Position numbers and translations under genes: made by a program | Notes under the pieces: generated by a model | Told to the model about the DNA's origin: nothing | The model's input: only the letters and a program-made list of their open reading frames with translations | The model's database searches: none | Shown here: piece after piece, positions 8,245 to 16,844 of the stretch | Numbering within the stretch: the first letter of the stretch is position 1 | How the letters are laid out: each line of letters begins with the position of its first letter | NCBI GenBank assembly: GCA_947594845.1 | Contig: CANQEI010000011.1 | Coordinates: 1-41,303, forward strand | Length of the DNA stretch: 41,303 nt | DNA from: an uncultured Clostridia bacterium | GTDB taxonomy: Bacteria > Bacillota > Clostridia > TANB77 > CAG-508 | Reading direction: 5' to 3'

Positions 8245-10854
8245 CTAATCTCCTATGTTTTGGGAATTATCTTGTCCTTCTCTTTGTTCTATCAATTCTC
8301 TTTGTTGCCTTAACTGCGTTTGTTCTATTTTATCTAATAGTGTAAAATCTGTAACACCTTGTATAGATTCTTGCACTAATCCTTGTATAGATTTAGTTTT
8401 TGTTCGATTTCTAGTTAATGTTTCTAATTGTTTATACTGTGTTACTATATGTAGCTGTTCTAATGTCTGCTCACCAATGATTTGCTTTGCTATTTCATAA
8501 TCTTTCTCAGTTGATAGTTGCCCTGGGAAATGTGCATCTTTTCCAAAAATAACAAATAAATCTTTTCCACTTTCTTTTGCAGTTTTAGTTTCCTCTGCAA
8601 CTATCTTCCAAAACTCTGGTGATGGATAAGGTATTCTTCTTTTTAACTCATCAATTGGCAATTTGCCATCTGCCTTTGATGCTATTTTACCAAAATTAAT
8701 CTCTAATGGAATACCTTTTTCAATGGCTTTTCTGCAAATTGCTCTAGTAATCTCTTCTTCTTTTACTCCAAAAGAATCTCTTGCCTGCATAAATAAATCT
8801 GGATGTGCAATAATATCAGGTAATCCTTTATCAATTGCAGATAAAATTGACTCTGCATATAAGTCTAGCACTTTATCACTAATTTGTTTTCCACCATTTC
8901 CTCTTGCTATACCATACTCTTTTCCATCATCATCAATAACGAAATGTTGACCTAAAACCATTTTATCTGTTCTTGATTTTAATTTTTGCAAATGAGCTAA
9001 ATCTCTATTAGAATATTCAAATTCGAAACCAGACTCTATTTCTATTTGTCCTTTATATTTATCTTGTAAATAATGGATAGAAGTCAAATATGAGTCAACT
9101 TCTGCTATATCCATTCTAGAATTTGCTTTATGGTTCATTCCATCTGGAAGTGGAATATGGTCCGTAAAAGCTAATTTTTTAATTCCACCCTTTATGGCAT
9201 TTTTTACCCATTCCTCATCTCCAGTATCTTTTGCTCCATGCCCACATCTTTGAGTATGTGTATGAAAACAGAAATCTTGTATTGGGTTTTGGTTTACTTC
9301 TTGTTTCTTACTTTCTTTAACTCTTAACATATGATCTTGTATTAATTTCATCTCTTCTAAAGACATTACTATTTCTTTATCCACATCTTTACCAGAGAAG
9401 GTAAAACCTGTTGTGTTATCATAGCTCATTCCTGTAACAGATGCTTGTTTTCCATCACAAAAATCACAACATAATTCGTCAGTTACACTCCAAGCTGTAA
9501 TTCCTCTTATTTTTCCATCTCTTACAAAGTCTCTTAACATTTTCATCATATCATTTTGCAATTTTTGTTCATATTTTCTTATTGCCATTAATTCTTCTGG
9601 TGTTGCAGCTTTATAATCGACACCATCTAAACCTTTAGAAATATCTAATTCTGTTACTTCTACTGGTAAGCCAAATTGCTGTAACTCCTCGATTGAATTT
9701 ATTAATCCTCCAAGATCATTTATGTTTGTGTGACATTGTGTTCCAATATGGTCTATAATTTTGCAATTATTACGTTTCTCAAATTCTTGAATCTTTCTAA
9801 TAACTTCAAATATCGTTTTTCTTTTGTCTGGATTTTCAAAATTCCAATCATTATAACCAAAATCAACATTAGGCATTTCTTGTTTTATAGCTAATGCTAT
9901 CTCACATAAATCTTCAACACTTAATTTTGACATCCAGTTATTTGTTCTTTCGGAAAAAGGGGCATGATAATCCACAAACTCATTAAACATATCTATTGTT
10001 GTTGGCACACCTTGTTTTTCGTATTCATTTGCAACTGATGCTACTGCTTTACCGTAATTTTGTAGTGCTGTTCTAAATGCCTCTGCATTTTCTCCTAATA
10101 GTCTATCTGGAAAATCTTTAAAGAATACAAGTGCATTTATTCTTATATCCATACCATGTGCTTTGGCAAATTCGTAACCCTGCCTTAATGGTTCAAGATT
10201 ATAATCTTGTGGCTGTGCCTGTTCTTCATTTTCAGTCTTTATAACACCTGCTACTGTTCCAAATTTTCCTTGCCCATCAAGTGTTAGTCTATTAAATCTA
10301 TTCTGTCCATTTTCTAATTTTTCAACAATATACTTATATAATGCTTCTACTTTTTGATATGTTTTTTCCATATCAACTTCTGCATTTTTGCTATCTGGAT
10401 CGACAGTTTGTCCGTTTTTATCTACTAGAAATGTTAAAATTCCATGTGTTTGATATGCAAAATACTTTTTTATATCTAAAATAGTATCAATATATGCAGG
10501 ATCTATTTCTTTTCCATCAAATAGTTTTTCTAAACTTTCTTTTGATTCCCAATTTGCCCTTATTTGCATTGCATTTTCTAATAAAAAATTTAGAAAATCA
10601 TCTTTATTAGGGATATTAGTTACTTTTTCATCTACCACTTTCCTAATTTTCTGTGTGGTAGTTAGTCCTTTAGAGTTCATTTCTTTAGACATTTGACTGG
10701 TTTGTGATATTTCATCTAAATATTCATAAACTCTTTGCACTGCTTCTTCATGACTTTGTGATTGTTTTATTATATTAAATAAATCTATATTCTGACTATT
10801 TAAGGTTATTCCTCTAACAGTATTCTCATCAGTTAAACTTCCAATTAAATCCAT
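8245..10854 (-). CDS. Cytoplasmic fusion: GH10 xylanase-like barrel plus PHP phosphoesterase
   Basis: The protein has 869 residues and no signal peptide. Residues 1-~110 are helical and unrecognised. Residues ~160-465 match GH10: TENEEQAQP, FAKAHGMDIR, acid/base Glu292 (FNEF), YNDWN at 335-339, IGTQCH at 370-375, nucleophile Glu402 (VEVTELDI) and ITAWSVTDE. The usual subsite residues of RGHTLVWH are lost (RINALVFF), so the substrate is probably not ordinary xylan. Residues ~528-805 are a PHP domain of the histidinol-phosphatase type with a complete metal set: HTH 531-533, CGH 537-539, TDH 564-566, Glu607, His637, AHPD 683-686 and GKDAH 771-775. A glutamine-rich coiled tail follows. The start at 10854 has AGGTG upstream; 41 codons of open frame before it lack a ribosome binding site. 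One operon with the gene ending at 7788. Confidence 0.85.
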   Translation of the reverse strand: MDLIGSLTDENTVRGITLNSQNIDLFNIIKQSQSHEEAVQRVYEYLDEISQTSQMSKEMNSKGLTTTQKIRKVVDEKVTNIPNKDDFLNFLLENAMQIRANWESKESLEKLFDGKEIDPAYIDTILDIKKYFAYQTHGILTFLVDKNGQTVDPDSKNAEVDMEKTYQKVEALYKYIVEKLENGQNRFNRLTLDGQGKFGTVAGVIKTENEEQAQPQDYNLEPLRQGYEFAKAHGMDIRINALVFFKDFPDRLLGENAEAFRTALQNYGKAVASVANEYEKQGVPTTIDMFNEFVDYHAPFSERTNNWMSKLSVEDLCEIALAIKQEMPNVDFGYNDWNFENPDKRKTIFEVIRKIQEFEKRNNCKIIDHIGTQCHTNINDLGGLINSIEELQQFGLPVEVTELDISKGLDGVDYKAATPEELMAIRKYEQKLQNDMMKMLRDFVRDGKIRGITAWSVTDELCCDFCDGKQASVTGMSYDNTTGFTFSGKDVDKEIVMSLEEMKLIQDHMLRVKESKKQEVNQNPIQDFCFHTHTQRCGHGAKDTGDEEWVKNAIKGGIKKLAFTDHIPLPDGMNHKANSRMDIAEVDSYLTSIHYLQDKYKGQIEIESGFEFEYSNRDLAHLQKLKSRTDKMVLGQHFVIDDDGKEYGIARGNGGKQISDKVLDLYAESILSAIDKGLPDIIAHPDLFMQARDSFGVKEEEITRAICRKAIEKGIPLEINFGKIASKADGKLPIDELKRRIPYPSPEFWKIVAEETKTAKESGKDLFVIFGKDAHFPGQLSTEKDYEIAKQIIGEQTLEQLHIVTQYKQLETLTRNRTKTKSIQGLVQESIQGVTDFTLLDKIEQTQLRQQRELIEQREGQDNSQNIGD

Positions 10855-10950
10855 AATATCACCTATATTTATTATAAGTCTTTTGTAAATAAAATATCTC
10901 AAAATATTCATACCATAAACAGATAAAGAATTCAACATTTTAACAATAGA

Positions 10951-10979
10951 AAATGTCAGTAATATATTTACTGACATTT
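10951..10979 (-). promoter_or_regulatory. Perfect 12-bp hairpin in the leader of the GH10-PHP gene
   Basis: AAATGTCAGTAA and TTACTGACATTT flank a 5-base loop. On the minus strand the hairpin is followed by TTTTC, about 95 bases before the start codon. A -10-like TATAAT lies upstream on the same strand at 11006-11011, with a poor -35. It could be an attenuator, an operator or a spare terminator. Confidence 0.5.
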
Positions 10980-11033
10980 AATTTTCTAGATTTAGAATAA
11001 TTAGAATTATAATTAATGTTTTATTTTTCTGAT

Positions 11034-11064
11034 AAAAAAATAGAGAGTTAAAAAATCTCTCTAT
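11034..11064 (-). terminator. Terminator of tRNA-Lys
   Basis: On the minus strand ATAGAGAG pairs with CTCTCTAT across a 9-base loop and is followed by seven Ts, just after the tRNA. Confidence 0.88.
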
Positions 11065-11072
11065 CTTTTTTA

Positions 11073-11148
11073 TGGTGGGCAACGAGGGGGTCGAACCCTC
11101 GACCTTCTGATTAAGAGTCAGCTGCTCTACCAACTGAGCTAGTCACCC
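11073..11148 (-). tRNA. tRNA-Lys (anticodon CTT)
   Basis: This is a cloverleaf on the minus strand. The acceptor GGGTGAC pairs with GTTGCCC using two G-U pairs, the D-arm carries AGCTCAGTTGGTAGAGC, and the anticodon loop is CTCTTAA with anticodon CTT. Discriminator A and CCA (11073-11075) are encoded. Confidence 0.96.
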
Positions 11149-11167
11149 ATAACATAATAACGATAAA

Positions 11168-11196
11168 ATTATAATATCAAACAAACTAAAAGTCAA
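11168..11196 (-). promoter_or_regulatory. Promoter of tRNA-Lys
   Basis: On the minus strand there is TTGACT (11191-11196), a 17-base spacer and TATAAT (11168-11173), about 20 bases before the tRNA. Confidence 0.85.
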
Positions 11197-11224
11197 GGAA
11201 ATAATTTATAATTATTGAAAAAAC

Positions 11225-11253
11225 TTTACATAAATTCAAAAAAGTGGTATAAT
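11225..11253 (+). promoter_or_regulatory. Promoter of the 33-codon gene
   Basis: TTTACA (11225-11230), a 17-base spacer and a perfect TATAAT (11248-11253). The predicted start of transcription is about 30 bases before the small open frame. Confidence 0.75.
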
Positions 11254-11292
11254 AAAAACGTGGTTGAAAAAACTAAAAAAGAGGTGACAAAT

Positions 11293-11394
11293 ATGTTTTT
11301 TGATGAAAATGCATTTTTATTTAGCACATGTAATGATATAGAATATTTACCTAGCATATTTGATGGTAAAATAGATAAAGAAATGTTAATATAA
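11293..11394 (+). CDS. 33-residue small protein, unknown
   Basis: A short frame runs from ATG to TAA with an excellent AGAGGTGA ribosome binding site. It begins MFFDENAFLFSTCND and continues with IEYLPSIFDGKID. The peptide is acidic with aromatic clusters, one Cys, no membrane segment and no secretion signal. The gene has its own promoter and terminator, which argues that it is real. It is convergent with the ABC-F gene, so it is not a leader peptide for it. A small regulatory protein or a regulatory RNA with a short frame are both possible. Confidence 0.6.
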   Translation: MFFDENAFLFSTCNDIEYLPSIFDGKIDKEMLI

Positions 11395-11401
11395 GAAACA
11401 A

Positions 11402-11439
11402 AAAAAGTGAGTGATTTATACGAATATCACTCACTTTTT
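11402..11439. terminator. Bidirectional terminator between small gene and ABC-F
   Basis: AGTGAGTGAT and ATCACTCACT form a 10-bp stem (arms 11406-11415 and 11426-11435), flanked by A and T tracts on the two sides. It can serve both convergent genes. Confidence 0.9.
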
Positions 11440-11447
11440 AATATTAA

Positions 11448-13034
11448 TTAAGAATTAATTTCTTCTAAATAATTATCATAACTACATTCACGAATAATTA
11501 ATTTATTATTATTTAAATCTATAATTTTATTTGCAACAGTCTGAGTCAATTGATGATCATGAGAAGTAAAAATTAAATTTCCTTTAAATTTAGACATTCC
11601 TTCATTTAATGCTGTAATACTTTCCATATCTAGATGATTTGTAGGTTCATCAAATATTAAAAAATTAGCACCAGATAACATTAATTTTGAAAGAACACAT
11701 CTAACTTTTTCACCACCAGATAGAACATTTACTTTTTTTAGGGCCTCTTCACCAGAAAATAGCATTCTACCTAAAAAGCTTCTAACATATGTTTCATCAG
11801 GATCTTTAGAATACTGACGAAGCCAATCTACTAAAAGCATATCTGTATTAAAAAGATAACTATTATCTTTTGGAAAATAATCATGGGTAATAGTAGTTCC
11901 CCAAGTAATAGTTCCAGAATCTGGTTCAACTTCACCAGCGATTATTTGGAATAAAGTTGTTTTAGCAATTTCATTATCAGAAAGAATTGCAATTTTATCA
12001 TCTTTTTTAACAGTAAAAGAAACATTATCTAAAATTTTTTCACCATTAACAGTTTTTGAAACATTTTTAATCTCTAAAATCTCTTTACCAGGTTCTCTAT
12101 CAGGTTTAAAATCAATATAAGGATATTTTCTATTAGAAGGCTTAATTTCATCTAATTCAATTTTTTCTAAAGATTTCTTTCTTGAAGTAGCTTGTTTAGA
12201 TTTAGAAGCATTTGCACTAAATCTTGCAATAAAATCTTGTAATTCTTTAATTTTTTCCTCTTTTTTCTTATTTTGTTCTCTCATTTGTTTCAATGCAAGT
12301 TGACTTGATTCATACCAGAAATCATAATTTCCAGGATAAACTTTAATTTTGCCAAAATCAACATCAGCAATATGTGTACATACTTTGTTTAAAAAATATC
12401 TATCATGTGAAACAACAATAACAGTATTATCAAAATCAATTAAAAAATCTTGAAGCCAATTAATTGTTTTTATATCTAAGTCATTTGTAGGTTCATCCAA
12501 AAGAAGAATATCTGGATTACCAAATAAAGCTTGAGCAAGCAAAACTTTAACTTTATCTTTAGCATCTATTTCTTTCATTAATTTTTCATGTAAAGGTGTC
12601 TCAATACCTAAATCATTTAAAAGAGTTGCAGCATCAGATTCTGCATTCCAACCATCAAGCTCAGCAAAACGTTCTTCAAGTTTTGCTGCCTTCATACCAT
12701 CCTCTTCAGAGAAATCAGGTTTAGAATAAATTTCTTCTTTATCCTTCATAATCTTATATAATTCTTGATTTCCCATAATTACTGTATCTAAAACTCTGAA
12801 ATCCTCATATGCAAAATGGTCTTGCTTTAAAACAGATAGACGTTCACCTTTATCTATAACTACTTCTCCTTTACTTGGTTCTAAATCTCCAGAAAGTACT
12901 TTTAGAAAAGTAGATTTGCCAGCACCATTTGCACCTATAATTCCATAACAATTTCCTTTAGAAAATTTTATATTTACATCTTCAAATAAAACTCTTTTTC
13001 CAAAACGTACTGTAACACCAATAGCGTTTAACAT
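11448..13034 (-). CDS. ABC-F family ATPase (YkpA/YbiT type)
   Basis: This 528-residue protein has two ABC domains and no membrane segment. Domain 1 has Walker A GANGAGKS (34-41), a degenerate signature (EIDAKDKVKVLLAQ) and LLLDEPTND. Domain 2 has LSGGEKVR and LIFDEPTNHLD, but its Walker A is altered (SDNEIAKTTLF), as is usual in the YkpA/YbiT branch. The basic linker KQATSRKKSLEKIELDE joins them. ABC-F proteins act on the ribosome at the E site as translation factors or, in some branches, as antibiotic-resistance proteins. This branch is mostly housekeeping, and no attenuator leader is seen upstream. The start codon has AGGAGG (complement at 13040-13045). Confidence 0.92.
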   Translation of the reverse strand: MLNAIGVTVRFGKRVLFEDVNIKFSKGNCYGIIGANGAGKSTFLKVLSGDLEPSKGEVVIDKGERLSVLKQDHFAYEDFRVLDTVIMGNQELYKIMKDKEEIYSKPDFSEEDGMKAAKLEERFAELDGWNAESDAATLLNDLGIETPLHEKLMKEIDAKDKVKVLLAQALFGNPDILLLDEPTNDLDIKTINWLQDFLIDFDNTVIVVSHDRYFLNKVCTHIADVDFGKIKVYPGNYDFWYESSQLALKQMREQNKKKEEKIKELQDFIARFSANASKSKQATSRKKSLEKIELDEIKPSNRKYPYIDFKPDREPGKEILEIKNVSKTVNGEKILDNVSFTVKKDDKIAILSDNEIAKTTLFQIIAGEVEPDSGTITWGTTITHDYFPKDNSYLFNTDMLLVDWLRQYSKDPDETYVRSFLGRMLFSGEEALKKVNVLSGGEKVRCVLSKLMLSGANFLIFDEPTNHLDMESITALNEGMSKFKGNLIFTSHDHQLTQTVANKIIDLNNNKLIIRECSYDNYLEEINS

Positions 13035-13118
13035 GATAACCTCCTAAAATATAAAACTAAGTAATAGTATACAATATATATAAATAAATTTCAAATTAAT
13101 TACATATATAAATTGGAA

Positions 13119-13147
13119 TTGACATTTTATTTAATAATTAATATATT
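13119..13147 (+). promoter_or_regulatory. Promoter of the secreted C39-like peptidase gene
   Basis: A perfect TTGACA (13119-13124), a 17-base spacer and TATATT (13142-13147), about 40 bases before the start. Confidence 0.7.
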
Positions 13148-13187
13148 ATAATTATGATAATATAAGTATAAGGTAAGGAAAAATAAG

Positions 13188-14552
13188 ATGAAGAAAAGAT
13201 TATTATACATTGGTATAATTGGAATTTTAATATTAATAGTAATTCAAGCACATGTTATATTTGCAGCTGATACAAGCATAACAGTAAATCAAGATAATAA
13301 TGTATCGGAAATAATAGTAAAAAGTGACAAGAAGATAATATTAATAAAAATTTATAAAAAACTGGAAAATGGAAAATATAATTTGTTTTATATTGCCAAA
13401 CCATATAAAACAGAAAAAACATGCAAAATATCTAAAGAAAAGCTTTCAGAAGAAAAGTCAACACAATTTAAAATTGTTATAATAGATGAAGAACACAACA
13501 AAGCAACAACGAATTTTGAATTAGAAAAAATTCAAAAGCCAAGTTATACTCCAGTAGAATCACCAGAGCCTAATCCTTCAAATTCTCCATCACCAACTAA
13601 TTCAGTAGTACCAACTAATTCTTCAACGCCAAGCCCTTCCAACACACCAATGCCAAGCAATCAGCCTAGTCCAAGTACGTCACCAGAGCAGACTGTAACA
13701 GGTATAAAATTAAATAAAACTACATTAAAACTAAAAGCAAGCAAATCAGAAACTTTATCTGCAACGATAACACCAAAAGATGCAAAAGATAAAACTGTAA
13801 CATGGTCAAGCAACAATACTAAAATAGCAACAGTAGATAAAAACGGAAAAGTTAAAGCAAAAGCAGTTGGAACAGCAACAATAACAGCAAAAACAAGTAA
13901 TAACCAAAAAGCAACATGCAAAGTAACAGTAGTACCAAATATATCAAGTTCTACAAAACCAAAATCAGCAAGCGGAAATGGCTATACACAAACAATAAAA
14001 TTAGGCGGAAGAACATTTAAATTATACAAACAATACAGTGGAAATTATGCACAAAAGCATTTTAATTCAGTAAATAACAAAAATACAGGAGGAACAATAG
14101 CAAATATGGGCTGTGGTCCATCATCAATAGCTATTATTTTAAGTGGCTATGGCTATAACTATAATCCTTATGATGTAGGAACAAGGCTTATGAAAAATAG
14201 CAAGCCTTCTGGTTTACCAAGTATGGAGAAAGAATTAAAATCAATAGGAGTAAAGGTAAAAAAACACTCTTATACATCAAATTATAATACTGCATATACC
14301 CAAATGAAACAAGCATTAGAAAGCGGTCACCAAATCGTATTATATGTTGGAAAAAACGGACAGAAAACTGCATGGAAAAATTTTACGGATAGTGGATACC
14401 ATTTTATATCAGTTTTAGGAATAGATACAAGCGATAACAAAGTATTTGTAGGAAATCCAAGTAAAGCAAGTGGATGGTTCAAACTGTCAACAGTAGTAAA
14501 GGCTAGAGGAAATACAAATGGAAATATGGCTGGATGGATAGAAATATATTAA
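13188..14552 (+). CDS. Secreted Big2-domain protein with C39-like cysteine peptidase
   Basis: The protein has 454 residues. A signal peptide (1-26, ending VIFA) is followed by a short N-terminal domain (27-115), a Pro/Ser/Thr linker (about 118-168), a bacterial Ig-like group 2 domain (169-249; VTGIKLNKTTLKL, TVTWSSNN, GTATITA) and a papain-like Peptidase_C39_2 domain (about 268-454). The catalytic Cys309 (MGCGPSS), His405 (GYHFISV) and Asn423 (VGNPS) are visible, in the order and spacing of that family. There is no sorting signal, so it is probably released or held by the wall. Likely targets are surface peptides or peptidoglycan stems; none is shown by context. It is monocistronic. Confidence 0.88.
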   Translation: MKKRLLYIGIIGILILIVIQAHVIFAADTSITVNQDNNVSEIIVKSDKKIILIKIYKKLENGKYNLFYIAKPYKTEKTCKISKEKLSEEKSTQFKIVIIDEEHNKATTNFELEKIQKPSYTPVESPEPNPSNSPSPTNSVVPTNSSTPSPSNTPMPSNQPSPSTSPEQTVTGIKLNKTTLKLKASKSETLSATITPKDAKDKTVTWSSNNTKIATVDKNGKVKAKAVGTATITAKTSNNQKATCKVTVVPNISSSTKPKSASGNGYTQTIKLGGRTFKLYKQYSGNYAQKHFNSVNNKNTGGTIANMGCGPSSIAIILSGYGYNYNPYDVGTRLMKNSKPSGLPSMEKELKSIGVKVKKHSYTSNYNTAYTQMKQALESGHQIVLYVGKNGQKTAWKNFTDSGYHFISVLGIDTSDNKVFVGNPSKASGWFKLSTVVKARGNTNGNMAGWIEIY

Positions 14553-14581
14553 AAAAGTTGCAAAAAATTGCAACTTTTTTT
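14552..14581 (+). terminator. Terminator of the C39-like peptidase gene
   Basis: A-rich GTTGCAA pairs with TTGCAAC and a T7 run follows. The stem begins at the stop codon. Confidence 0.9.
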
Positions 14582-14584
14582 AAA

Positions 14585-14613
14585 TTGAAATAAAAAAAGT
14601 TATTTGGTATAAT
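14585..14613 (+). promoter_or_regulatory. Promoter of tex
   Basis: TTGAAA (14585-14590), a 17-base spacer and TATAAT (14608-14613), 42 bases before the start codon. Confidence 0.8.
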
Positions 14614-14655
14614 AAGCCACGTAAAATTAATATATTCAATGAAAAAGGAGATAAA

Positions 14656-16809
14656 ATGAACATTGCAGAAAAAATAGCAACAGAGCTAAATATAAGAAAA
14701 TCACAAGTTGAAAGCACAATAAAATTAATTGACGATGGAAATACAATTCCATTTATTGCACGTTATAGAAAAGAAGCAACAGGTAATTTAAGTGACGAAA
14801 CATTAAGAGAATTTGGAGAAAGATTAATATATTTAAGAAATTTAGAACAAAGAAAAGAAGAAATAATCAGATTAATAGATGAACAAGGAAAACTTACTGA
14901 TGAATTAAAAGAATCAATAAATAAAGCAGAAATTTTATCAGAACTAGAAGATATATATAGACCATATAAACAAAAGAAAAGAACACGTGCTACAATGGCA
15001 AAAGAAAAAGGACTAGAACCTTTGGCAAATATAATATGTTTACAATCAGATAAAAGAGATTTAAATGAAATAGCAAAAGAATATATCAATCCTGAAAAAG
15101 GTGTTGAAACAGTTGAAGAAGCACTAAATGGAGCAAAAGACATAATAGCAGAACAAATATCTGATAACCCAGAATATAGGAAGAAAATGAAATCATTATG
15201 CTTTAGAGAAGCTGTAATGGTTACAAAAGCAGCAAAGGATGAAAAATCAGCATATGAAATGTATTATGAATTTAGTGAAACAATAAAAACTTTACCTAGT
15301 CATAGAATTTTAGCCATAAATAGAGGTGAAAAAGAAGAATTTTTAAAAGTAAAAATAGAAAAACCTGAAGAAAAAATAATAGATTTTATTAAAAAAGATA
15401 TAATCAAAGAAAAAAATAATCAGTATGATACAATTCTAACCGAAGTAATAGAAGATGCTTATAAAAGACTAATTGAGCCATCTGTAGATAGAGAGATAAG
15501 AACGGATTTGACAGAAAAAGCAGAAGAGAAAGCTATAAAGGTTTTTGGAAAAAATGCAAAACAATTGTTATTACAGGCACCTATAAAAAATATAACAGTA
15601 TTAGGTTTTGATCCAGCTTACAGAACGGGATGCAAATTGGCAGTTATAGACAAAAATGGAAAACTATTAGACACAGCAACAGTATATCCAACAGAACCAC
15701 AAAATGATACAGAAGGTGCAAGTAAGATAATAAATAATTTTATAGAAAAATATGATATAAATATGATTGCAATCGGAAACGGAACAGCATCAAGAGAATC
15801 TGAAATGTTTATATCAGATTTAATAGGAAAAAATAAAAAAGAATTATACTATGCAATTGTAAGTGAAGCTGGAGCATCTGTATATTCTGCATCAAAGCTG
15901 GCTACAGAAGAATATCCAGATATAAATGTTTCTTTAAGAGGAGCAATTTCAATAGCAAGGAGATTACAAGATCCTCTTGCAGAATTAGTAAAAATAGATC
16001 CTAAGGCAATAGGGGTTGGTCAATATCAGCACGACGTAAATCAAAAAAAATTATCAGAAAGTTTAACTGGGGTAGTAGAAGATGCGGTTAATAGTGTAGG
16101 AGTAGATGTAAATACTGCTACTCCGTCATTACTATCATATGTAGCAGGAATAAATAAAACAATAGCTAAAAACATTGTAGAGTATAGAGATACTAATGGA
16201 ACCTTAAAAAATAGAAAAGAACTATTAAAAGTGCCTAAATTAGGGAAATCTGCTTTTGAACAATGTGCAGGATTTTTAAGGATTTTTGGAGGAAAAAATC
16301 CACTTGAAGTAACAGGAGTGCATCCAGAAAGTTATGATAAAGCAGAAAAATTATTAACACAAATGGGATATTCTGTGGATGATTTAACAAAAAATGAGAA
16401 ATTATTGCAAATAAGAGAAGAACTTCAGAAGATAAATATTAAAGAAACAGCTAAAAAATTAGATGTAGGAGAACTAACATTACAAGATATAATAAATGAA
16501 CTTTTTAAGCCTGGAAGAGATCCAAGAGAAGATATGCCGAAACAAATATTAAGAAGTGATGTATTGAAGTTTGAAGATTTAAAAGAAGATATGGTATTAA
16601 AAGGAACAGTAAGAAATGTTACTGATTTTGGAGCATTTGTTGATATTGGAGTAAAACATGATGGATTAGTACATATATCAGAACTTTCAAATAATTTCGT
16701 TAAAAATCCATCTGAAATTGTTTCTGTTGGAGATATTGTAGATGTAAAAGTAATAAAAATAGATCAAGAAAAGCAAAAAGTAAGTTTATCAATGAAAAAT
16801 GTAAAATAA
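14656..16809 (+). CDS. tex: Tex-family RNA-binding transcription accessory protein
   Basis: The 717-residue length is normal for Tex. The order is an N-terminal helical Tex domain (IPFIARYRKEATGNLSDE at about 31-48 is diagnostic), a YqgF-like domain (about 312-440; VLGFDPAYRTGCKLAV), two helix-hairpin-helix motifs (about 480-560; VGVDVNTATPSLLSYVAG) and a C-terminal S1 RNA-binding domain (about 646-714; GTVRNVTDFGAFVDIG). Tex binds structured nucleic acid and is linked to transcription and stress; its exact task is not settled. The gene is monocistronic with AAGGAG before the ATG. Confidence 0.95.
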   Translation: MNIAEKIATELNIRKSQVESTIKLIDDGNTIPFIARYRKEATGNLSDETLREFGERLIYLRNLEQRKEEIIRLIDEQGKLTDELKESINKAEILSELEDIYRPYKQKKRTRATMAKEKGLEPLANIICLQSDKRDLNEIAKEYINPEKGVETVEEALNGAKDIIAEQISDNPEYRKKMKSLCFREAVMVTKAAKDEKSAYEMYYEFSETIKTLPSHRILAINRGEKEEFLKVKIEKPEEKIIDFIKKDIIKEKNNQYDTILTEVIEDAYKRLIEPSVDREIRTDLTEKAEEKAIKVFGKNAKQLLLQAPIKNITVLGFDPAYRTGCKLAVIDKNGKLLDTATVYPTEPQNDTEGASKIINNFIEKYDINMIAIGNGTASRESEMFISDLIGKNKKELYYAIVSEAGASVYSASKLATEEYPDINVSLRGAISIARRLQDPLAELVKIDPKAIGVGQYQHDVNQKKLSESLTGVVEDAVNSVGVDVNTATPSLLSYVAGINKTIAKNIVEYRDTNGTLKNRKELLKVPKLGKSAFEQCAGFLRIFGGKNPLEVTGVHPESYDKAEKLLTQMGYSVDDLTKNEKLLQIREELQKINIKETAKKLDVGELTLQDIINELFKPGRDPREDMPKQILRSDVLKFEDLKEDMVLKGTVRNVTDFGAFVDIGVKHDGLVHISELSNNFVKNPSEIVSVGDIVDVKVIKIDQEKQKVSLSMKNVK

Positions 16810-16810
16810 T

Positions 16811-16843
16811 AAAAAGCGATTATTTTTAATAATCGCTTTTTAT
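16811..16843. terminator. Bidirectional terminator between tex and the UDP-sugar pyrophosphorylase gene
   Basis: AAAAAGCGATTA and TAATCGCTTTTT form a 12-bp stem with a 7-base loop. It lies between convergent genes and has A and T tracts on both sides. Confidence 0.9.
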
Positions 16844-16844
16844 A

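Noticed and set aside
10855-10977. Upstream in-frame extension of the GH10-PHP protein (41 codons)
   Set aside because: It has no ribosome binding site, reads through the leader hairpin, and AGGTG sits correctly before the ATG at 10854.
11448-13034. Antibiotic-resistance ABC-F gene
   Set aside because: Domain features fit the YkpA/YbiT housekeeping branch and no attenuator leader is seen upstream.
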